From Snodgrassella alvi (GTDB lineage: Bacteria; Pseudomonadota; Gammaproteobacteria; Burkholderiales; Neisseriaceae): a stretch of DNA of 64,000 nt. The stretch covers positions 269,882 to 333,881 of the forward strand of contig NZ_MEIO01000055.1 in assembly GCF_002777745.1 (NCBI RefSeq), read 5' to 3'. Shown in pieces: positions 10,124 to 20,007 of the stretch. The notes beneath the pieces were generated by a model that was not told the DNA's origin, searched no databases, and was given only the letters and a program-made list of their open reading frames with translations. The translations under genes and the position numbers were made by a program. Numbering within the stretch: position 1 is the first letter of the stretch; each line of letters opens with the position of its first letter.

Positions 10124-10975
10124 TTAATTCAAATACGGCCACAACCATACAGGCAAAGCGGCCGTAGCCACGCCCCATTGTTGCGGGTAATCCACGCCGG
10201 TAAGATACAGCCCATCTGGCATAAACGTTGGTGGTGCCAGACGCCGGCTTTTCGCTGCTACCAATTGAGCAAAACCAGCCACACTCAGCTTACCGGCACC
10301 CACATATACCAGAGCACCCACAATATTGCGTACCATATTGTGTACAAAAGCACTGCCATGAAAATCAATCGCCATCAACTCAGGGCTACCAGCAAGACGT
10401 AGCTGATATAAGGTTTTTACCGGCGATTTGGCCTGACAGTCACTCGAACGGAAACTAGAAAAATCATGCTCACCAATCAGCATCTCAGCGGCTTCACGCA
10501 TCAAATCCATGTTCAAAGGATAGTGCGTCCAGCCAACCCGACCACGCAATTGCGGCATACGCACCCGGCTAGATTCAAGCATGTAGCGGTAGCGACGTCC
10601 ATAGGCATCAAAGCGGGCATGAAATTCAGCTGCTACCGGCTGCGCTCTCACAATACGGATATTCTTATCCATTGCCGTATTTGTCCCACGTAACCAGGCC
10701 TCCGCACTACGCTGCGCATAAGTATCAAAATGCACAACCTGTCCCGTAGCATGAACACCAGCATCAGTGCGCCCGGCCACAACAACATTAACCGGTTCAG
10801 CCGCAATAGAGCTTAAAGCATCTTCCAGTACCGACTGAATAGTATACAAACCGTCCGGCTGTTTTTGCCAACCATGAAATGCACCACCATCATAAGCCAG
10901 TGTCAATGCCCAGCGCTGCACAGGTCGATTTCCATCAGCTTTGTTCGCCGAGTGTTCTACAACATTAGCAGCCAT
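10124..10975 (-). CDS. truA: tRNA pseudouridine(38-40) synthase
   Basis: Isomerises uridines 38, 39 and 40 of the tRNA anticodon arm to pseudouridine. It has 283 residues; the catalytic Asp71 sits in [13 protein letters not shown]. Other family blocks are [23 protein letters not shown] and [17 protein letters not shown]. The start at 10975 has AGGAAGAATA in front. The first 21 residues before [10 protein letters not shown] are a little longer than in many homologues. It begins the truA-trpF pair and its usual upstream neighbour fimV is separated by a lipoprotein gene. Confidence 0.95.
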   Translation of the reverse strand: MAANVVEHSANKADGNRPVQRWALTLAYDGGAFHGWQKQPDGLYTIQSVLEDALSSIAAEPVNVVVAGRTDAGVHATGQVVHFDTYAQRSAEAWLRGTNTAMDKNIRIVRAQPVAAEFHARFDAYGRRYRYMLESSRVRMPQLRGRVGWTHYPLNMDLMREAAEMLIGEHDFSSFRSSDCQAKSPVKTLYQLRLAGSPELMAIDFHGSAFVHNMVRNIVGALVYVGAGKLSVAGFAQLVAAKSRRLAPPTFMPDGLYLTGVDYPQQWGVATAALPVWLWPYLN

Positions 10976-11220
10976 TATTCTTCCTAACCCACACTAATTC
11001 ACACCAACAAAATGCATTATTATCGCATAGCCATCAACTGCTTTCACGCCCATAACCAACCAGTCTGTAACTTACACTAACACCGTACCGGTTTCATGTC
11101 GCCCCTTCATCCTAACTTACACAGTATTGAATACAAAAAACTTCTCGCAAGCCTGCGCATTTTCCGCTTGTAAAAAAACATTCTACGGACTGCAAAAATA
11201 CCATCGCAGCACAGATATAT
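10976..11220. other. Gene-free spacer upstream of truA
   Basis: Contains the truA ribosome site. I see no complete gene. A plus-strand frame that continues into the decayed reading frame at 11221-11522 is open here in part. Confidence 0.3.
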
Positions 11221-11522
11221 CGAATAACAACTCCAAATACCTCAAAAAGGCTCATTCCGCCACCTGACATCAACTCCGAAATTCAAATAAATAGCCTAAT
11301 GGCGATTGCAGATATTAATATCATTCTAAATGACGTAACAGAACATTATCTGAAGTAATACATGCAACTGGCTTACATATCAGCGATATGGTAAACCCGC
11401 ACTATTTAAATAAATTTGACCTACCAAGCAGTTCACTGAGCATCATCGGTAAGGGCACAACAAACAAAATAATACCCATTGATGAAGAATCCATAGGCTC
11501 GTTGCAGTATTACGGCAACTAA
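11221..11522 (+). pseudogene. Decayed open reading frame, unknown family
   Basis: Plus-strand codons from about 11221 give a protein-like stretch (for example IPPPDINSEIQINSLMAIA and then DINIILND). One frameshift near 11335 lets it continue as SEVIHATGLHISDMVNPHY and then KFDLPSSSLSIIGKGTTNK, ending at TAA 11520-11522. The codon pattern looks like real but broken coding sequence. It lies on the strand opposite to its neighbours. I do not recognise the family. It could also be chance. Confidence 0.3.
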
Positions 11523-11647
11523 TCCAGCCCAGTCCTACTTAAAAATCGCACCTGTAATGCATAATCTCAATTTATATTCATATTGCTAACCCACGCCTAC
11601 AAGCAAGTGGTACCACAAAATCATCCGTAAAGCTAAAAGCCATATCA

Positions 11648-11684
11648 ATCAGAAAATGCCAGCACATAGCAGCACTGGCATTTC
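11648..11684 (-). terminator. Terminator after the lipoprotein gene
   Basis: AAATGCCAG (11654-11662) pairs with CTGGCATTT (11675-11683). On the minus strand the hairpin is followed by a short T-rich run. It lies 65 bp past the stop of the lipoprotein gene. Confidence 0.6.
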
Positions 11685-11747
11685 CAGAACAAGAATTTAT
11701 TCAATTGAGAAATAAATAAAAACCAAATTTTAATAAATTGATATTAT

Positions 11748-12947
11748 TTATTTTTGAAATAGAACATTTTTTCTGCTGGATTCTAGAGTAAATTTAGGGT
11801 GAGACCTATAATCAAAATAAATCCAGAATGAATTATTCATTTTTTTATTCCCAAGTAGTCGACGAATTTTCAGATCATCCATGATGAATCCATTTATTCC
11901 ATGCATTGCAAGTAAACGACCATGATCATCGAAGTAAAAATCCGTTATAGCAGAATCATATTTAACTTTATCCAGTTTCTCACGAATTTCATCCAATAAT
12001 TCTTGCAAAGCAGCATAATCTTCGTTCTCTGATTTATCAGCTTGACCACTCAAACCTGCATCACGTTTTTCTGATTGTTTTAACAGCTCATATAAGCTAT
12101 CAAAAACAGCAACAGCCGCTATCTGATCTTGCTCTCTAGTGGAGTTAAGTCGAACTCGATAACGAGCTCCTAATTTCTTACCAGCCTCATCTAACGATAA
12201 ATAAACAAAAGCTTTTTTATCATAACTGGCATAACCATCGTCAATTGCCTTTGGAATAGCATGTATTAATTCCTTCAATGGCAACCTATTTGTCCATTCA
12301 GGGAATGTTTTTACAACATATGGTTCTTCATAAATTTCGACCGGTTTCCCTATTAATATACTGCCGATAACATTAACAAAAGGTCTAATTGCTCTTATAT
12401 CCGTAATCAGCACTTTTTTTTGAAAATCTACCTGCATAGGCATCTTGATCGAAAATAATATATTTGATGCCTCATAACGTACTTCAGGAATTAATTCAAA
12501 TTTTCCATGAGGAATATCTATTGCTCCGCTAAATGGAACAGTCGTTTTTTTTGCAAAAAAGCTTAAAGTCCCGTTCATCGACCTATTTTCATAGTCACAA
12601 TCTTCTGTAGAATTACCATGCGCACAATAAGACTCTTTATTTTCCTTAGCATTTATTTTTGCTTCATGTTCTTTTCCAACAGACCCAGATGAAGATGCAG
12701 AATCCATTGTCTGTATCTTACGGCTTAAAACTTGATCATCTACCTTATCAGCAAGTTCTTTTACCTCATCCTGATCAGCCAACAATCGAATCTGACCATT
12801 AAAATTAAACTGATTATCATGAAGAAACTGACGCTGTATTCCATGCCGAACCAGTTTATCCGGCGCTTTATTACTCACTGTACTACATGCTGACAGCACC
12901 AGCGCTATCACCATCCATATCACTCTTTTACCAGTTACTAATCGCAT
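11748..12947 (-). CDS. Predicted outer-membrane or periplasmic lipoprotein, unknown function
   Basis: A 399-residue protein with a lipoprotein signal: hydrophobic VIWMVIALVLSACS, lipobox LSAC with Cys at residue 21. No other domain is recognised. The body is hydrophilic, with charged stretches at about 60-120 (many Asp/Glu/Lys), a short cysteine pair near residues 108-115, and a helical region at about 290-340. The family is not known to me; the length and lipobox are all that can be stated. It lies between fimV and truA, which are neighbours in related genomes, and carries its own terminator, so it looks like an insertion. AT-rich relative to truA. Confidence 0.7.
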   Translation of the reverse strand: MRLVTGKRVIWMVIALVLSACSTVSNKAPDKLVRHGIQRQFLHDNQFNFNGQIRLLADQDEVKELADKVDDQVLSRKIQTMDSASSSGSVGKEHEAKINAKENKESYCAHGNSTEDCDYENRSMNGTLSFFAKKTTVPFSGAIDIPHGKFELIPEVRYEASNILFSIKMPMQVDFQKKVLITDIRAIRPFVNVIGSILIGKPVEIYEEPYVVKTFPEWTNRLPLKELIHAIPKAIDDGYASYDKKAFVYLSLDEAGKKLGARYRVRLNSTREQDQIAAVAVFDSLYELLKQSEKRDAGLSGQADKSENEDYAALQELLDEIREKLDKVKYDSAITDFYFDDHGRLLAMHGINGFIMDDLKIRRLLGNKKMNNSFWIYFDYRSHPKFTLESSRKNVLFQK

Positions 12948-13540
12948 ATACCATTCCCATATTCATCAAAAACGTAGTCATTTTAATCAAATTAATATAT
13001 ATTAACAATTATAATACAGGAAAAAAACACAATATTGTTCTGATTTTTATCAGTAAAATATTTTTATTACATAATCATCCTGTAACATTAATGACCAAAT
13101 ACATAAGCAGCCAGCTACATCACACAGCCATATCGAATAACGAGAAAAAACAGCATAACAACTGGTTCCAATTTTTTATTATTAATCAAAAACTAATACA
13201 AATTTTAATTAATACCTGAAATTATATTTCTACTATAAACATATATTCATATTACTAACCATCATGAGAAATATCACAATAACCTGAAATTACCAGACAT
13301 CTTGCCTGCCTCTGCCAAACATCTGCAAACAACTTTCAGTTACCTGTTTTTTATCACACCCATATTTAATGCATGACAACTATTACATTTACGTTAAAAT
13401 ATTGAAATAAAGTAGAAAATCTGGTCATACCTAAATCAAATACAAAAGTAGTTCACAAAATCAGACTTAATCACTGTCAGAAATTATTAAAGAGAACTCT
13501 ATTTCCAGACAACAAGATTTAAATACAACACGCAGATTCA
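12948..13540. other. AT-rich spacer between fimV and the lipoprotein gene
   Basis: About 600 bp of very AT-rich sequence. No open frame that I trust; it probably holds the promoter of the lipoprotein gene. Confidence 0.4.
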
Positions 13541-13583
13541 GAATAAATAAAAAGACTGAATCCTAATACAGGATTCAGTCTTA
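13541..13583 (-). terminator. Terminator after fimV
   Basis: A perfect 13-bp stem (13552-13564 with 13570-13582, 5-base loop) followed on the minus strand by TTTTTATTTATT. It lies about 55 bp past the fimV stop. Confidence 0.88.
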
Positions 13584-13636
13584 ACCAGACACAGAAACAT
13601 CTCACGTCTGGCAACTAAAATAAAATCAATGTAAAA

Positions 13637-16000
13637 CTAGCCACCCAACTGCTGCAACAGATTTTGAGCTTCTGCCAATATCACACCATTGGCTTCGTCA
13701 GTCAGCTCTCTCAAGGTCTGGCGTGCAGTAACCGCATCATCCATTTCAAGATACATTTTTGCCAGTTCCAGTTTTGCCTGTAGCGGAACGGCCTGTTGCT
13801 CCGGAGTCAAAGGCTTATCAGTTGATTCTGATTCAGCTGATTGTTCCAACCAGTCCTGAGCACCACTTCCAGTAGCAAATGAAGAAGTCGGAGCTGTAAC
13901 AGTAGCTGAATCAACATTATCTGTAGCAAAAGATACAGCCTCATCATCCAACGTAAAGTCCATGGACGGAATTTCATGCGCATCAGCTTCAACTGCTGGC
14001 GTAGAGCTAGCCGCCGAGGAAGCAGGTTCAGCCATTGACTCGTCATCACTGATACCCAATGTTTCCCAGTTAATATCTGTTGAAATTGCATCATCTTCTG
14101 CCCCAGATACATTCTGCTCATGTGGCATTGGAGTTTGCTCTACAGCAGAAGGCACTTCAACCGCAGGCGTAGTATTCTGTTCAGATTCATTATCAAACTT
14201 GAAATCTTCATCCCACTGCAAATCAGCCAAATCATTTAGCGCATCAACTTCTGAAGCAACTGGTTCAGACTGCGGTACAACCTGAATAGCATCCTGATTT
14301 ACCTCTGCCTTAAACTCATCCGGCTGCGGTTCCTCAGCCACTACCCACTCAAAATCTGTATTACCTGCTACTTCTTCCTGAGGTGCAACAACCACTGATT
14401 CATGTGAAGTCAAGACTTCCGGCTGTTCTGTCGCATCAATCTGATCCAGCCAAGACAAATCGTCACTATTATCCTGCTCAGCAGTTGACGGCACTGCCGT
14501 ATTTGCCGACACGGCAGGAGTATCATCCGTAAAATTAAAATTCAGCCAGTCAGTATCATTCTCTTCCTGCTTATCCGCAACTGGTGCAGTTTTAGGATGT
14601 TGAGTTACAGCGGCCACCTTATTCGTATCGCCTGCTGGCGCATCAGCTTTAGCAGGTGTATCTGATTCGGCACTATTCAGCCATGACCAATCATCGTCCT
14701 CCGCTGCTGCACTAGTGGCAGCAGCTGCCGTAGCTACCGCAGCTGCTGATGCAGCTTTAGCCGGTGTAGCCGGAACAGATACAGATTGCTCAACCTTAGG
14801 CGGTTCAGCATCAAATACCACATCATCATCTTCATCATCAGATGAATAATCATCGTCATACTCATCATTATTGCGTCTTTTACGCGCTTGCCAGAGTAAA
14901 GCAGCAATTAACAGGATACCACCCACACCTGCCAACGCATATGGCCACCACGCAGGAAGCATAGATTCTTCTGCCGGCTCTTCTACCGTTGGCGGTACCT
15001 GATTAACTTTAGGTTGTACCGGAGCAGCATTTACCACTGATGCTGCTGATGCAACAGGTGCTGAAGCCTGAACTGGTGCAGATGCTTGTACTGGCGCAGA
15101 TGCCTGTACAGTTTCTGTTCTGGCTTCTGCATCCTTAGTTTGGGCTGCTTTATCAGTTTCAGGAGCGATAGCATTTCCAGCCTTATCAGCACCGGCATCT
15201 GCCTTAGCCTGTTTCTGTGCCGCAGCATTTTCCGCAGCACCCTGTGCTACTGGCGCTGCCGATACCGGCGCATTATTCTGAGCAACATCTGCCGGTTTTT
15301 GAACTGCTTTGATTTTTACTTTAGATAATTTATGCAGTTGTGAAGTAGATGGAATATTCAGGCTGATACCACGATACATAAGATCTGGATTGCCATTGCG
15401 GAAAGCGTGCGGATTGGCAACAACCAGAGCATGCATAGTCTGCTCAAGACTCATTCCCTGAGGTCGTACCTTGCGTGCAACATCCATCAGTGTTTCATTA
15501 TTGTCTACATGATATTTCACCACTGCACTATCAGAGGCCAGCCCGTTTTGCAGTGCCACAGCAGCCCGAGCAGATGACTTGTCTTTCGCAGACCGAACCG
15601 GCTTGTGCTGCTTGTTTGCTGTCTTACTTGCTGCTTTGCCAGCTCCTGCTGAACCATGACGGTATTCAGGAGGATCAAGTAATGCAGTATATTGCCGCCC
15701 CTGACTACCGGCACTCAGACTGAAAGACAGCATTGGATCGCGAACAGGCTTACTGGAACGCAAATGAATCACAGCATTTTTTCCTTGTGCCGTTACGCGT
15801 ACCTGCAACGGTGCCCCCGAAACCGCTGGCCGACTCCGTAAAGCAGCTCTGGCTTCATCTCCAGTCACAACTACACTGCCTGAAAACGGCTCGCCCAAGG
15901 CCGAATTAACTTGTAAGCTCCCCAGCCCTGCCCATGCAGGTGCACTGGCTAACATACATAAAGACAGTGCGATGATTTTTAAATTATTTGCGTTCTTCAA
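13637..16000 (-). CDS. fimV: FimV/TspA-type LysM inner-membrane protein
   Basis: A peptidoglycan-linked hub protein that supports type IV pilus assembly and polar organisation; the Neisseria homologue is TspA. The 787 residues show a signal peptide (1-24, ends APAWA), the FimV N-terminal block LGSLQVNSALGEPFSG, a LysM-like domain (about 161-218), an Ala/Gln/Pro linker with three QASAPV repeats (298-316), one transmembrane helix (350-370) followed by basic QARKRR, a long acidic Asp/Glu/Ser cytoplasmic part, and the conserved FimV C-terminal helices (730-787: AKLELAKMYLEMDDAVTARQ). It precedes truA/trpF/trpB/trpA/accD in the same orientation, as in many betaproteobacteria. Confidence 0.92.
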   Translation of the reverse strand: MKNANNLKIIALSLCMLASAPAWAGLGSLQVNSALGEPFSGSVVVTGDEARAALRSRPAVSGAPLQVRVTAQGKNAVIHLRSSKPVRDPMLSFSLSAGSQGRQYTALLDPPEYRHGSAGAGKAASKTANKQHKPVRSAKDKSSARAAVALQNGLASDSAVVKYHVDNNETLMDVARKVRPQGMSLEQTMHALVVANPHAFRNGNPDLMYRGISLNIPSTSQLHKLSKVKIKAVQKPADVAQNNAPVSAAPVAQGAAENAAAQKQAKADAGADKAGNAIAPETDKAAQTKDAEARTETVQASAPVQASAPVQASAPVASAASVVNAAPVQPKVNQVPPTVEEPAEESMLPAWWPYALAGVGGILLIAALLWQARKRRNNDEYDDDYSSDDEDDDVVFDAEPPKVEQSVSVPATPAKAASAAAVATAAAATSAAAEDDDWSWLNSAESDTPAKADAPAGDTNKVAAVTQHPKTAPVADKQEENDTDWLNFNFTDDTPAVSANTAVPSTAEQDNSDDLSWLDQIDATEQPEVLTSHESVVVAPQEEVAGNTDFEWVVAEEPQPDEFKAEVNQDAIQVVPQSEPVASEVDALNDLADLQWDEDFKFDNESEQNTTPAVEVPSAVEQTPMPHEQNVSGAEDDAISTDINWETLGISDDESMAEPASSAASSTPAVEADAHEIPSMDFTLDDEAVSFATDNVDSATVTAPTSSFATGSGAQDWLEQSAESESTDKPLTPEQQAVPLQAKLELAKMYLEMDDAVTARQTLRELTDEANGVILAEAQNLLQQLGG
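15053..15109 (-). repeat. 18-bp in-frame repeats inside fimV
   Basis: Three near-identical 18-bp units encode VQASAP repeated in the linker before the membrane helix. Copy number may vary between strains. Confidence 0.7.
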
Positions 16001-16377
16001 TCCCGTACCCTCACCGGTAATGCACCATTGCCATCAGGCGCGTGCCTATTCAATAAGATAATTTCTACAAGTGCTCTAGAATGTAACTGATATTTAACGT
16101 TCACTAAACCTGTTTTTATATTATCTCACGCTATAATAGCTTTTGCGATACTTTAATGCCAAGTTACCTTTACATGTTTTGCATTCAAAGTGCACTTATC
16201 TGTGGATATTTTCAGACGAACTATTACTAAAAAAGCCTGAAACCAATATACAACAATAGTTAAAAATTGTTTAATACCTTGCTTTAACAGGTGCCAAGTG
16301 TAAAAACTCAGGGTATCATAGTGATTATCTCACGCCTTATTAATCCAAACCAGAAAAACAGATATCCAGTCCTAATA
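16001..16377. promoter_or_regulatory. Divergent upstream region of fimV and yciB
   Basis: About 380 bp shared by two divergent units. A TATAAT hexamer lies at 16132-16137 on the plus strand but without a good -35 match at normal spacing. A TGTGGATAT near 16200 resembles one DnaA box; a single box means little. Confidence 0.35.
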
Positions 16378-16926
16378 ATGAAAGCAGTATTTGAATTCTT
16401 GGTAGTCATTCTTTTCTTTGCTACCTACGTTTTAACCAAAAATATTATCCTTGCCACTGAAGTGGCCATTGTTGCAGGCATTATTCAGGCCGCATGGTGT
16501 CTGTTTAAATACCGTCGCCTGCAAACTATGCAGTGGATTAGCCTATTACTGGTAGTAGTAATGGGCGGTGCCACAATTGTGTTTAAAGATCCACGCTTTA
16601 TTAAATGGAAACCTACAATACTATTCTGGTTTATGGCTATTGGCCTGTTAGGTTCGCATATATGTAACAAAAATGCCCTAAAAAGCACTATCGGTAAGGA
16701 AATTACATTGCCAGAAACAATCTGGCGTAAGCTTACCTATGCCTGGGTTATTTTTCTGCTGGGTTTAGGCGCACTTAACTTATGGGTATTCTTAAACTTT
16801 TCCGAACAAATTTGGGTGAACTACAAACTCTTTGGCAGTATTACACTAATTGTTCTTTTTACCATAGGCCAATCTATTTACATTAGCCCATATATTAAAA
16901 CCAATATCAACAAGGATGAGTTGTAA
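16378..16926 (+). CDS. yciB: Inner-membrane septation protein YciB
   Basis: A 182-residue polytopic inner-membrane protein of the YciB/IspZ family, linked to cell envelope and division complexes. Five hydrophobic segments are visible, with the family signs MKAVFEFLVVILFFATYV at the start and FKDPRFIKWKPTILFWF in the middle. I chose ATG 16378; the frame upstream to 16291 adds 29 residues not seen in the family. The stop TAA overlaps the next start by one base (TAATG), so the first three genes form an operon with translational coupling. Confidence 0.93.
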   Translation: MKAVFEFLVVILFFATYVLTKNIILATEVAIVAGIIQAAWCLFKYRRLQTMQWISLLLVVVMGGATIVFKDPRFIKWKPTILFWFMAIGLLGSHICNKNALKSTIGKEITLPETIWRKLTYAWVIFLLGLGALNLWVFLNFSEQIWVNYKLFGSITLIVLFTIGQSIYISPYIKTNINKDEL

Positions 16927-17219
16927 TGCTGTTTATGTTAATGGCTACTGATACCGATAACAGTCACGAAGCACGTATCAAGGCACGACCCAGACATCTG
17001 GCACGTTTACAGGAACTACAGGCACAAAACCGTTTGGTTCTGGCCGGCCCCAATCCACTGCCAGATAATGACAGCCATTTTTCCGGCAGTCTAGTAGTTG
17101 CAGACTTCGACTCACTGGATGAAGCACAGGCATGGGCAGAACAAGATCCCTATGTTGAAGCCGGTGTATATGAAGAAATTCTGATTCGCCCTTTTAAAAA
17201 AGTCTTACCCAATGACTGA
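16926..17219 (+). CDS. YciI family protein
   Basis: A 97-residue cytoplasmic protein with a single YCII alpha/beta domain (ferredoxin-like). The blocks HLARLQELQAQNRLVLAGP, then SGSLVVADFDSLDEAQAWA and DPYVEAGVYEEILIRPFK, are diagnostic. Exact reaction unknown. Its start overlaps the yciB stop by one base and its end overlaps the bolA start by 8 bases, so it is made from the same mRNA. Confidence 0.9.
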   Translation: MLFMLMATDTDNSHEARIKARPRHLARLQELQAQNRLVLAGPNPLPDNDSHFSGSLVVADFDSLDEAQAWAEQDPYVEAGVYEEILIRPFKKVLPND

Positions 17220-17487
17220 TATTGAAATAGCCATTCGCACACGCCTGCAACCTCTGGCACCGCTGCATCTAGAATTGATAGACGACAGCCATTTACATGC
17301 TGGACATACAGGCCATCGCGGTGGCGGGCATTATCGCCTGCTGGTAGTCAGCAATATCTTTACCGATTTATCACGTCTGGCACGGCAGCGCAAAGTTCAT
17401 CAGCTACTTGAAGATTTATTTAGGACAAATACCATTCATGCCTTAAGCATCAGGGCATATACCAACAGCGAATATTTAACTAGGTAA
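17212..17487 (+). CDS. BolA family protein
   Basis: A 91-residue BolA-type protein. BolA proteins bind monothiol glutaredoxins and [2Fe-2S] clusters and some affect cell shape and stress response. Family marks are HAGHTGHRGGGHYRLLVVS and the RLARQRKVHQLLEDLF helix, followed by HALSIRAYT. The histidines in the HxGH..GGGH loop are likely ligand residues. The gene starts inside the end of the YciI gene (8-base overlap). Confidence 0.92.
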   Translation: MTDIEIAIRTRLQPLAPLHLELIDDSHLHAGHTGHRGGGHYRLLVVSNIFTDLSRLARQRKVHQLLEDLFRTNTIHALSIRAYTNSEYLTR

Positions 17488-17525
17488 TCATTCATTTCTA
17501 TCCACTTAATCAAAGAGAGTTAATC

Positions 17526-18395
17526 ATGAAAAAACCATTAATTGCTGCTGCCATCATGCTCGGATTAACCGGCATTGCCGCTGCTCAGACTGTAGTTACT
17601 GTTAATGGAACCAAAATTGACAGTAAAGAAATTGACAATCAAGTAAACATACTGGTTAAAGAAAGCCAGAACAAGATTCAGGACTCACCAGAGTTACGCA
17701 AAAGCATCACCAACCGTCTGGTGACCCGCACCTTACTGATTCAGGCTGCCAAAAAACAGAACCTAGATAAAGATCCTGAATACCTGAATGCATTGAGCCA
17801 AGCTGAAGCAGAAGCCAAACGTCTGGGCGATGATAAAAAACCCGGTTTTAACGAAGAATGGGCTTTCTTCAAAGACAACCTGCTGGCACAAGCCTATCTG
17901 GCCAACGTAGTCAAAAATAACCCGGTAAAACCTGAAGATGTACGCAATGCCTACAATGATATAGCAAAGTACTACAGCGGAACACAGGAAGTACAACTGG
18001 GTGAAATCCTCACCCGCGATACAGACACAGCCAATAAAGCAATTGCCCAGTTACAAGCGAAAAAAAGCTTTGCTGCAGTAGCCAAAGAGTACACCATCGA
18101 TCCGGCTGGTCGAGAAAGCGGCGGTATACCTAAAGACTATATTGCTATTAAAGATCTGCAAGAAAATGCCACACTGGTTTACAACGCCATTAAAGACCTG
18201 AAAAAAGGCCAGTACACCACAACACCAGTGCAAGGCAACGGCAATATTTACGCCGTATTTTACATAAACGACAAGCGCAGCATTAAACTACCAACCCAGA
18301 AAGAAATGGAACCCATGCTGTCACGCCGCATGCAAAACGCCACAATGGCCCGCGCCCTTGACGAACTTTACAAGAGTGCCAGCATTAAACAATAA
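17526..18395 (+). CDS. Periplasmic parvulin-type peptidyl-prolyl isomerase
   Basis: A 289-residue exported folding factor of the PpiC/SurA class. It has a signal peptide (1-20, ends GIAAA/Q), a SurA-N-like helical segment (VVTVNGTKIDSKEIDNQ and on), and a rotamase domain from about residue 155 (VQLGEILTRDTD, then FAAVAKEYTIDPAGRESGG). The C-terminal part ends in MEPMLSRRMQNATMARALDE. It probably helps outer-membrane or secreted proteins fold. AAAGAGAGTTA precedes the ATG. A paralogue follows after 50 bp. In Neisseria, a PPIase also follows bolA. Confidence 0.9.
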   Translation: MKKPLIAAAIMLGLTGIAAAQTVVTVNGTKIDSKEIDNQVNILVKESQNKIQDSPELRKSITNRLVTRTLLIQAAKKQNLDKDPEYLNALSQAEAEAKRLGDDKKPGFNEEWAFFKDNLLAQAYLANVVKNNPVKPEDVRNAYNDIAKYYSGTQEVQLGEILTRDTDTANKAIAQLQAKKSFAAVAKEYTIDPAGRESGGIPKDYIAIKDLQENATLVYNAIKDLKKGQYTTTPVQGNGNIYAVFYINDKRSIKLPTQKEMEPMLSRRMQNATMARALDELYKSASIKQ

Positions 18396-18445
18396 CTTTA
18401 ATTCTGACTATGATTAATCAAGACAGAAAATAAGGAATACTCAAC

Positions 18446-19207
18446 ATGAAAAAAAGCATAACCTGGCTGGCTGGCTTAAGTATCATGGCCGCAGGACTCG
18501 CTTTTGCCGATGCACCGCAAATCGACAGCCAGCGTATTAACATCATGCTCAAACAGTTTGAGCGCCAGATGCAAGCACAGCAGCCGGGTGCTCCTGTGCC
18601 AGATAAAGCTGAAATTCAAAAAGAAATTACCGTGCGCCTGCAAACGGCTGAAATCTTAAAAGCCGAAGCCATTAAAGCAGGGCTGGATAAACAGCCTGAA
18701 ACACAGGCCGCATGGCAAAACGTACAGGCACAATTCTATGCTGCCCAGTATATAGAGCATCTGACTGCTAACATCGAAGTAAAAGACAGCGATTTGCGCC
18801 GGCAATATGAACAGGTTAGTCAGGAAATCAACTTACTGCCAATTGTTTTCCCAAGCAAAGAAGCTGCCGAAGAAGGCTTAACCAAGCTGAAAAAAGGTCT
18901 GCCATATGAGACATTGCTCAAACAGGTCAACCCTGAAGCACCAGCCAGCAACTGGATGTCTCCACAGCAGTTGCCACCTGATTTTGCCCAATTAGCTTCA
19001 CAACTGAAAAATGGACAGATTTCACCTAATGTCATCACCATTAACGAGCATTTCATACTCCTGAAACTGGCCGGTATGCGTCAGTCACCTAATGCTCCCG
19101 CATTTGATCAGATAAAAGATCAGCTACGTGAACAAGCCAAACAGCAAAAAGTACAGGAGCAGATCACTCAGATATTGCAGAAAAATGGCATTAATCTGAA
19201 CGAATAA
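18446..19207 (+). CDS. Second periplasmic SurA/PpiC-like protein
   Basis: A 253-residue paralogue of the preceding protein, with a signal peptide (1-21, AAGLAFA/D) and a similar N-terminal helical SurA-like segment (IQKEITVRLQTAEILKAEAI). The rotamase-like domain is diverged: NLLPIVFPSKEAAEEGLTKL replaces the usual active-site strand, so catalysis is doubtful and a chaperone role is more likely. Good ribosome site AAGGAATACTCAAC. A terminator follows at 19223-19249. Confidence 0.85.
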   Translation: MKKSITWLAGLSIMAAGLAFADAPQIDSQRINIMLKQFERQMQAQQPGAPVPDKAEIQKEITVRLQTAEILKAEAIKAGLDKQPETQAAWQNVQAQFYAAQYIEHLTANIEVKDSDLRRQYEQVSQEINLLPIVFPSKEAAEEGLTKLKKGLPYETLLKQVNPEAPASNWMSPQQLPPDFAQLASQLKNGQISPNVITINEHFILLKLAGMRQSPNAPAFDQIKDQLREQAKQQKVQEQITQILQKNGINLNE

Positions 19208-19222
19208 AATCTGCTGCACAAC

Positions 19223-19249
19223 AAAACCGGTACAAACGTACCGGTTTTT
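19223..19249 (+). terminator. Terminator of the yciB-bolA-parvulin unit
   Basis: AAAACCGGTAC pairs with GTACCGGTTTT across a 4-base loop, followed by TTTA. It sits 15 bp past the last parvulin gene. Confidence 0.88.
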
Positions 19250-19336
19250 ATCTAAGCTCAATACCAAATCACCCAGTCAACCAACTACAGACACAAAAAC
19301 CACCACTATTAACCTGATGTACCTTACATAGCCTTA

Positions 19337-19771
19337 TTATTGTGGCTGATACAACATCTGTACATAAGGTATTCCATCAGAAATATAAGGTGCACCCTGT
19401 ATTTGAAAGCCATGCCGCTGATAAAATTTAAGTACCTGACGATTTGATTCTATTTTAATTGGATATTCAGCATAATTATTCCGTGCATAATGCAGAATCA
19501 GCTTAATCAACTGATCCCCCATCCCCGTACCACGAACACTCGAATGCGTCACAAACCGGCTGAAAGTAAAGTGAACTCCGGCCAGAAACATACGCGCATA
19601 GGCCAGTATCTGCCCGTCACACTGATAATAAACATGCTTAGCCAATAAATCCCAATCATCCAGCTCCTGATAAATCCGCTGTTGTTCTACTATAAAAGTA
19701 TCAATACGCAAACGCGCAATGCGATAAAAATCATGTGACGAAAGTTCGTTAAAATTCCTGATACACCACAT
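19337..19771 (-). CDS. ElaA-type GNAT acetyltransferase
   Basis: A 144-residue acetyl-CoA-dependent N-acetyltransferase resembling ElaA. Marks are RLRIDTFIVEQQRIYQELDD, ILAYARMF, the acetyl-CoA loop VRGTGMGDQLIKL, and the closing FYQRHGFQ...DGIPYVQM. The substrate is unknown. I chose ATG 19771 rather than 19801 because GGAGGGG lies just before it and ElaA proteins begin near WCIRNF. Confidence 0.88.
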   Translation of the reverse strand: MWCIRNFNELSSHDFYRIARLRIDTFIVEQQRIYQELDDWDLLAKHVYYQCDGQILAYARMFLAGVHFTFSRFVTHSSVRGTGMGDQLIKLILHYARNNYAEYPIKIESNRQVLKFYQRHGFQIQGAPYISDGIPYVQMLYQPQ

Positions 19772-20007
19772 AAACCCCTCCACACTCCTTGTTAACGACA
19801 TAAAACTGATTAGCTACATCCACATCCTAAACCACAATACACAAAATACATTAATATAAAATACTCAAATCAACCTACAAACAATACCACAATATCTGCA
19901 AAAACAGCCAAATCAATACCATTATATCCAGCAAAAATAGTATAAACCAAACAGCAAAACGGATTATCTGCCTACAAAACAGATAATCCGCAAAAAAACA
20001 ATTAATC

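Noticed and set aside
16190..16215. DnaA box and origin near fimV
   Set aside because: Only one near-match (TGTGGATAT), no cluster and no skew change there.
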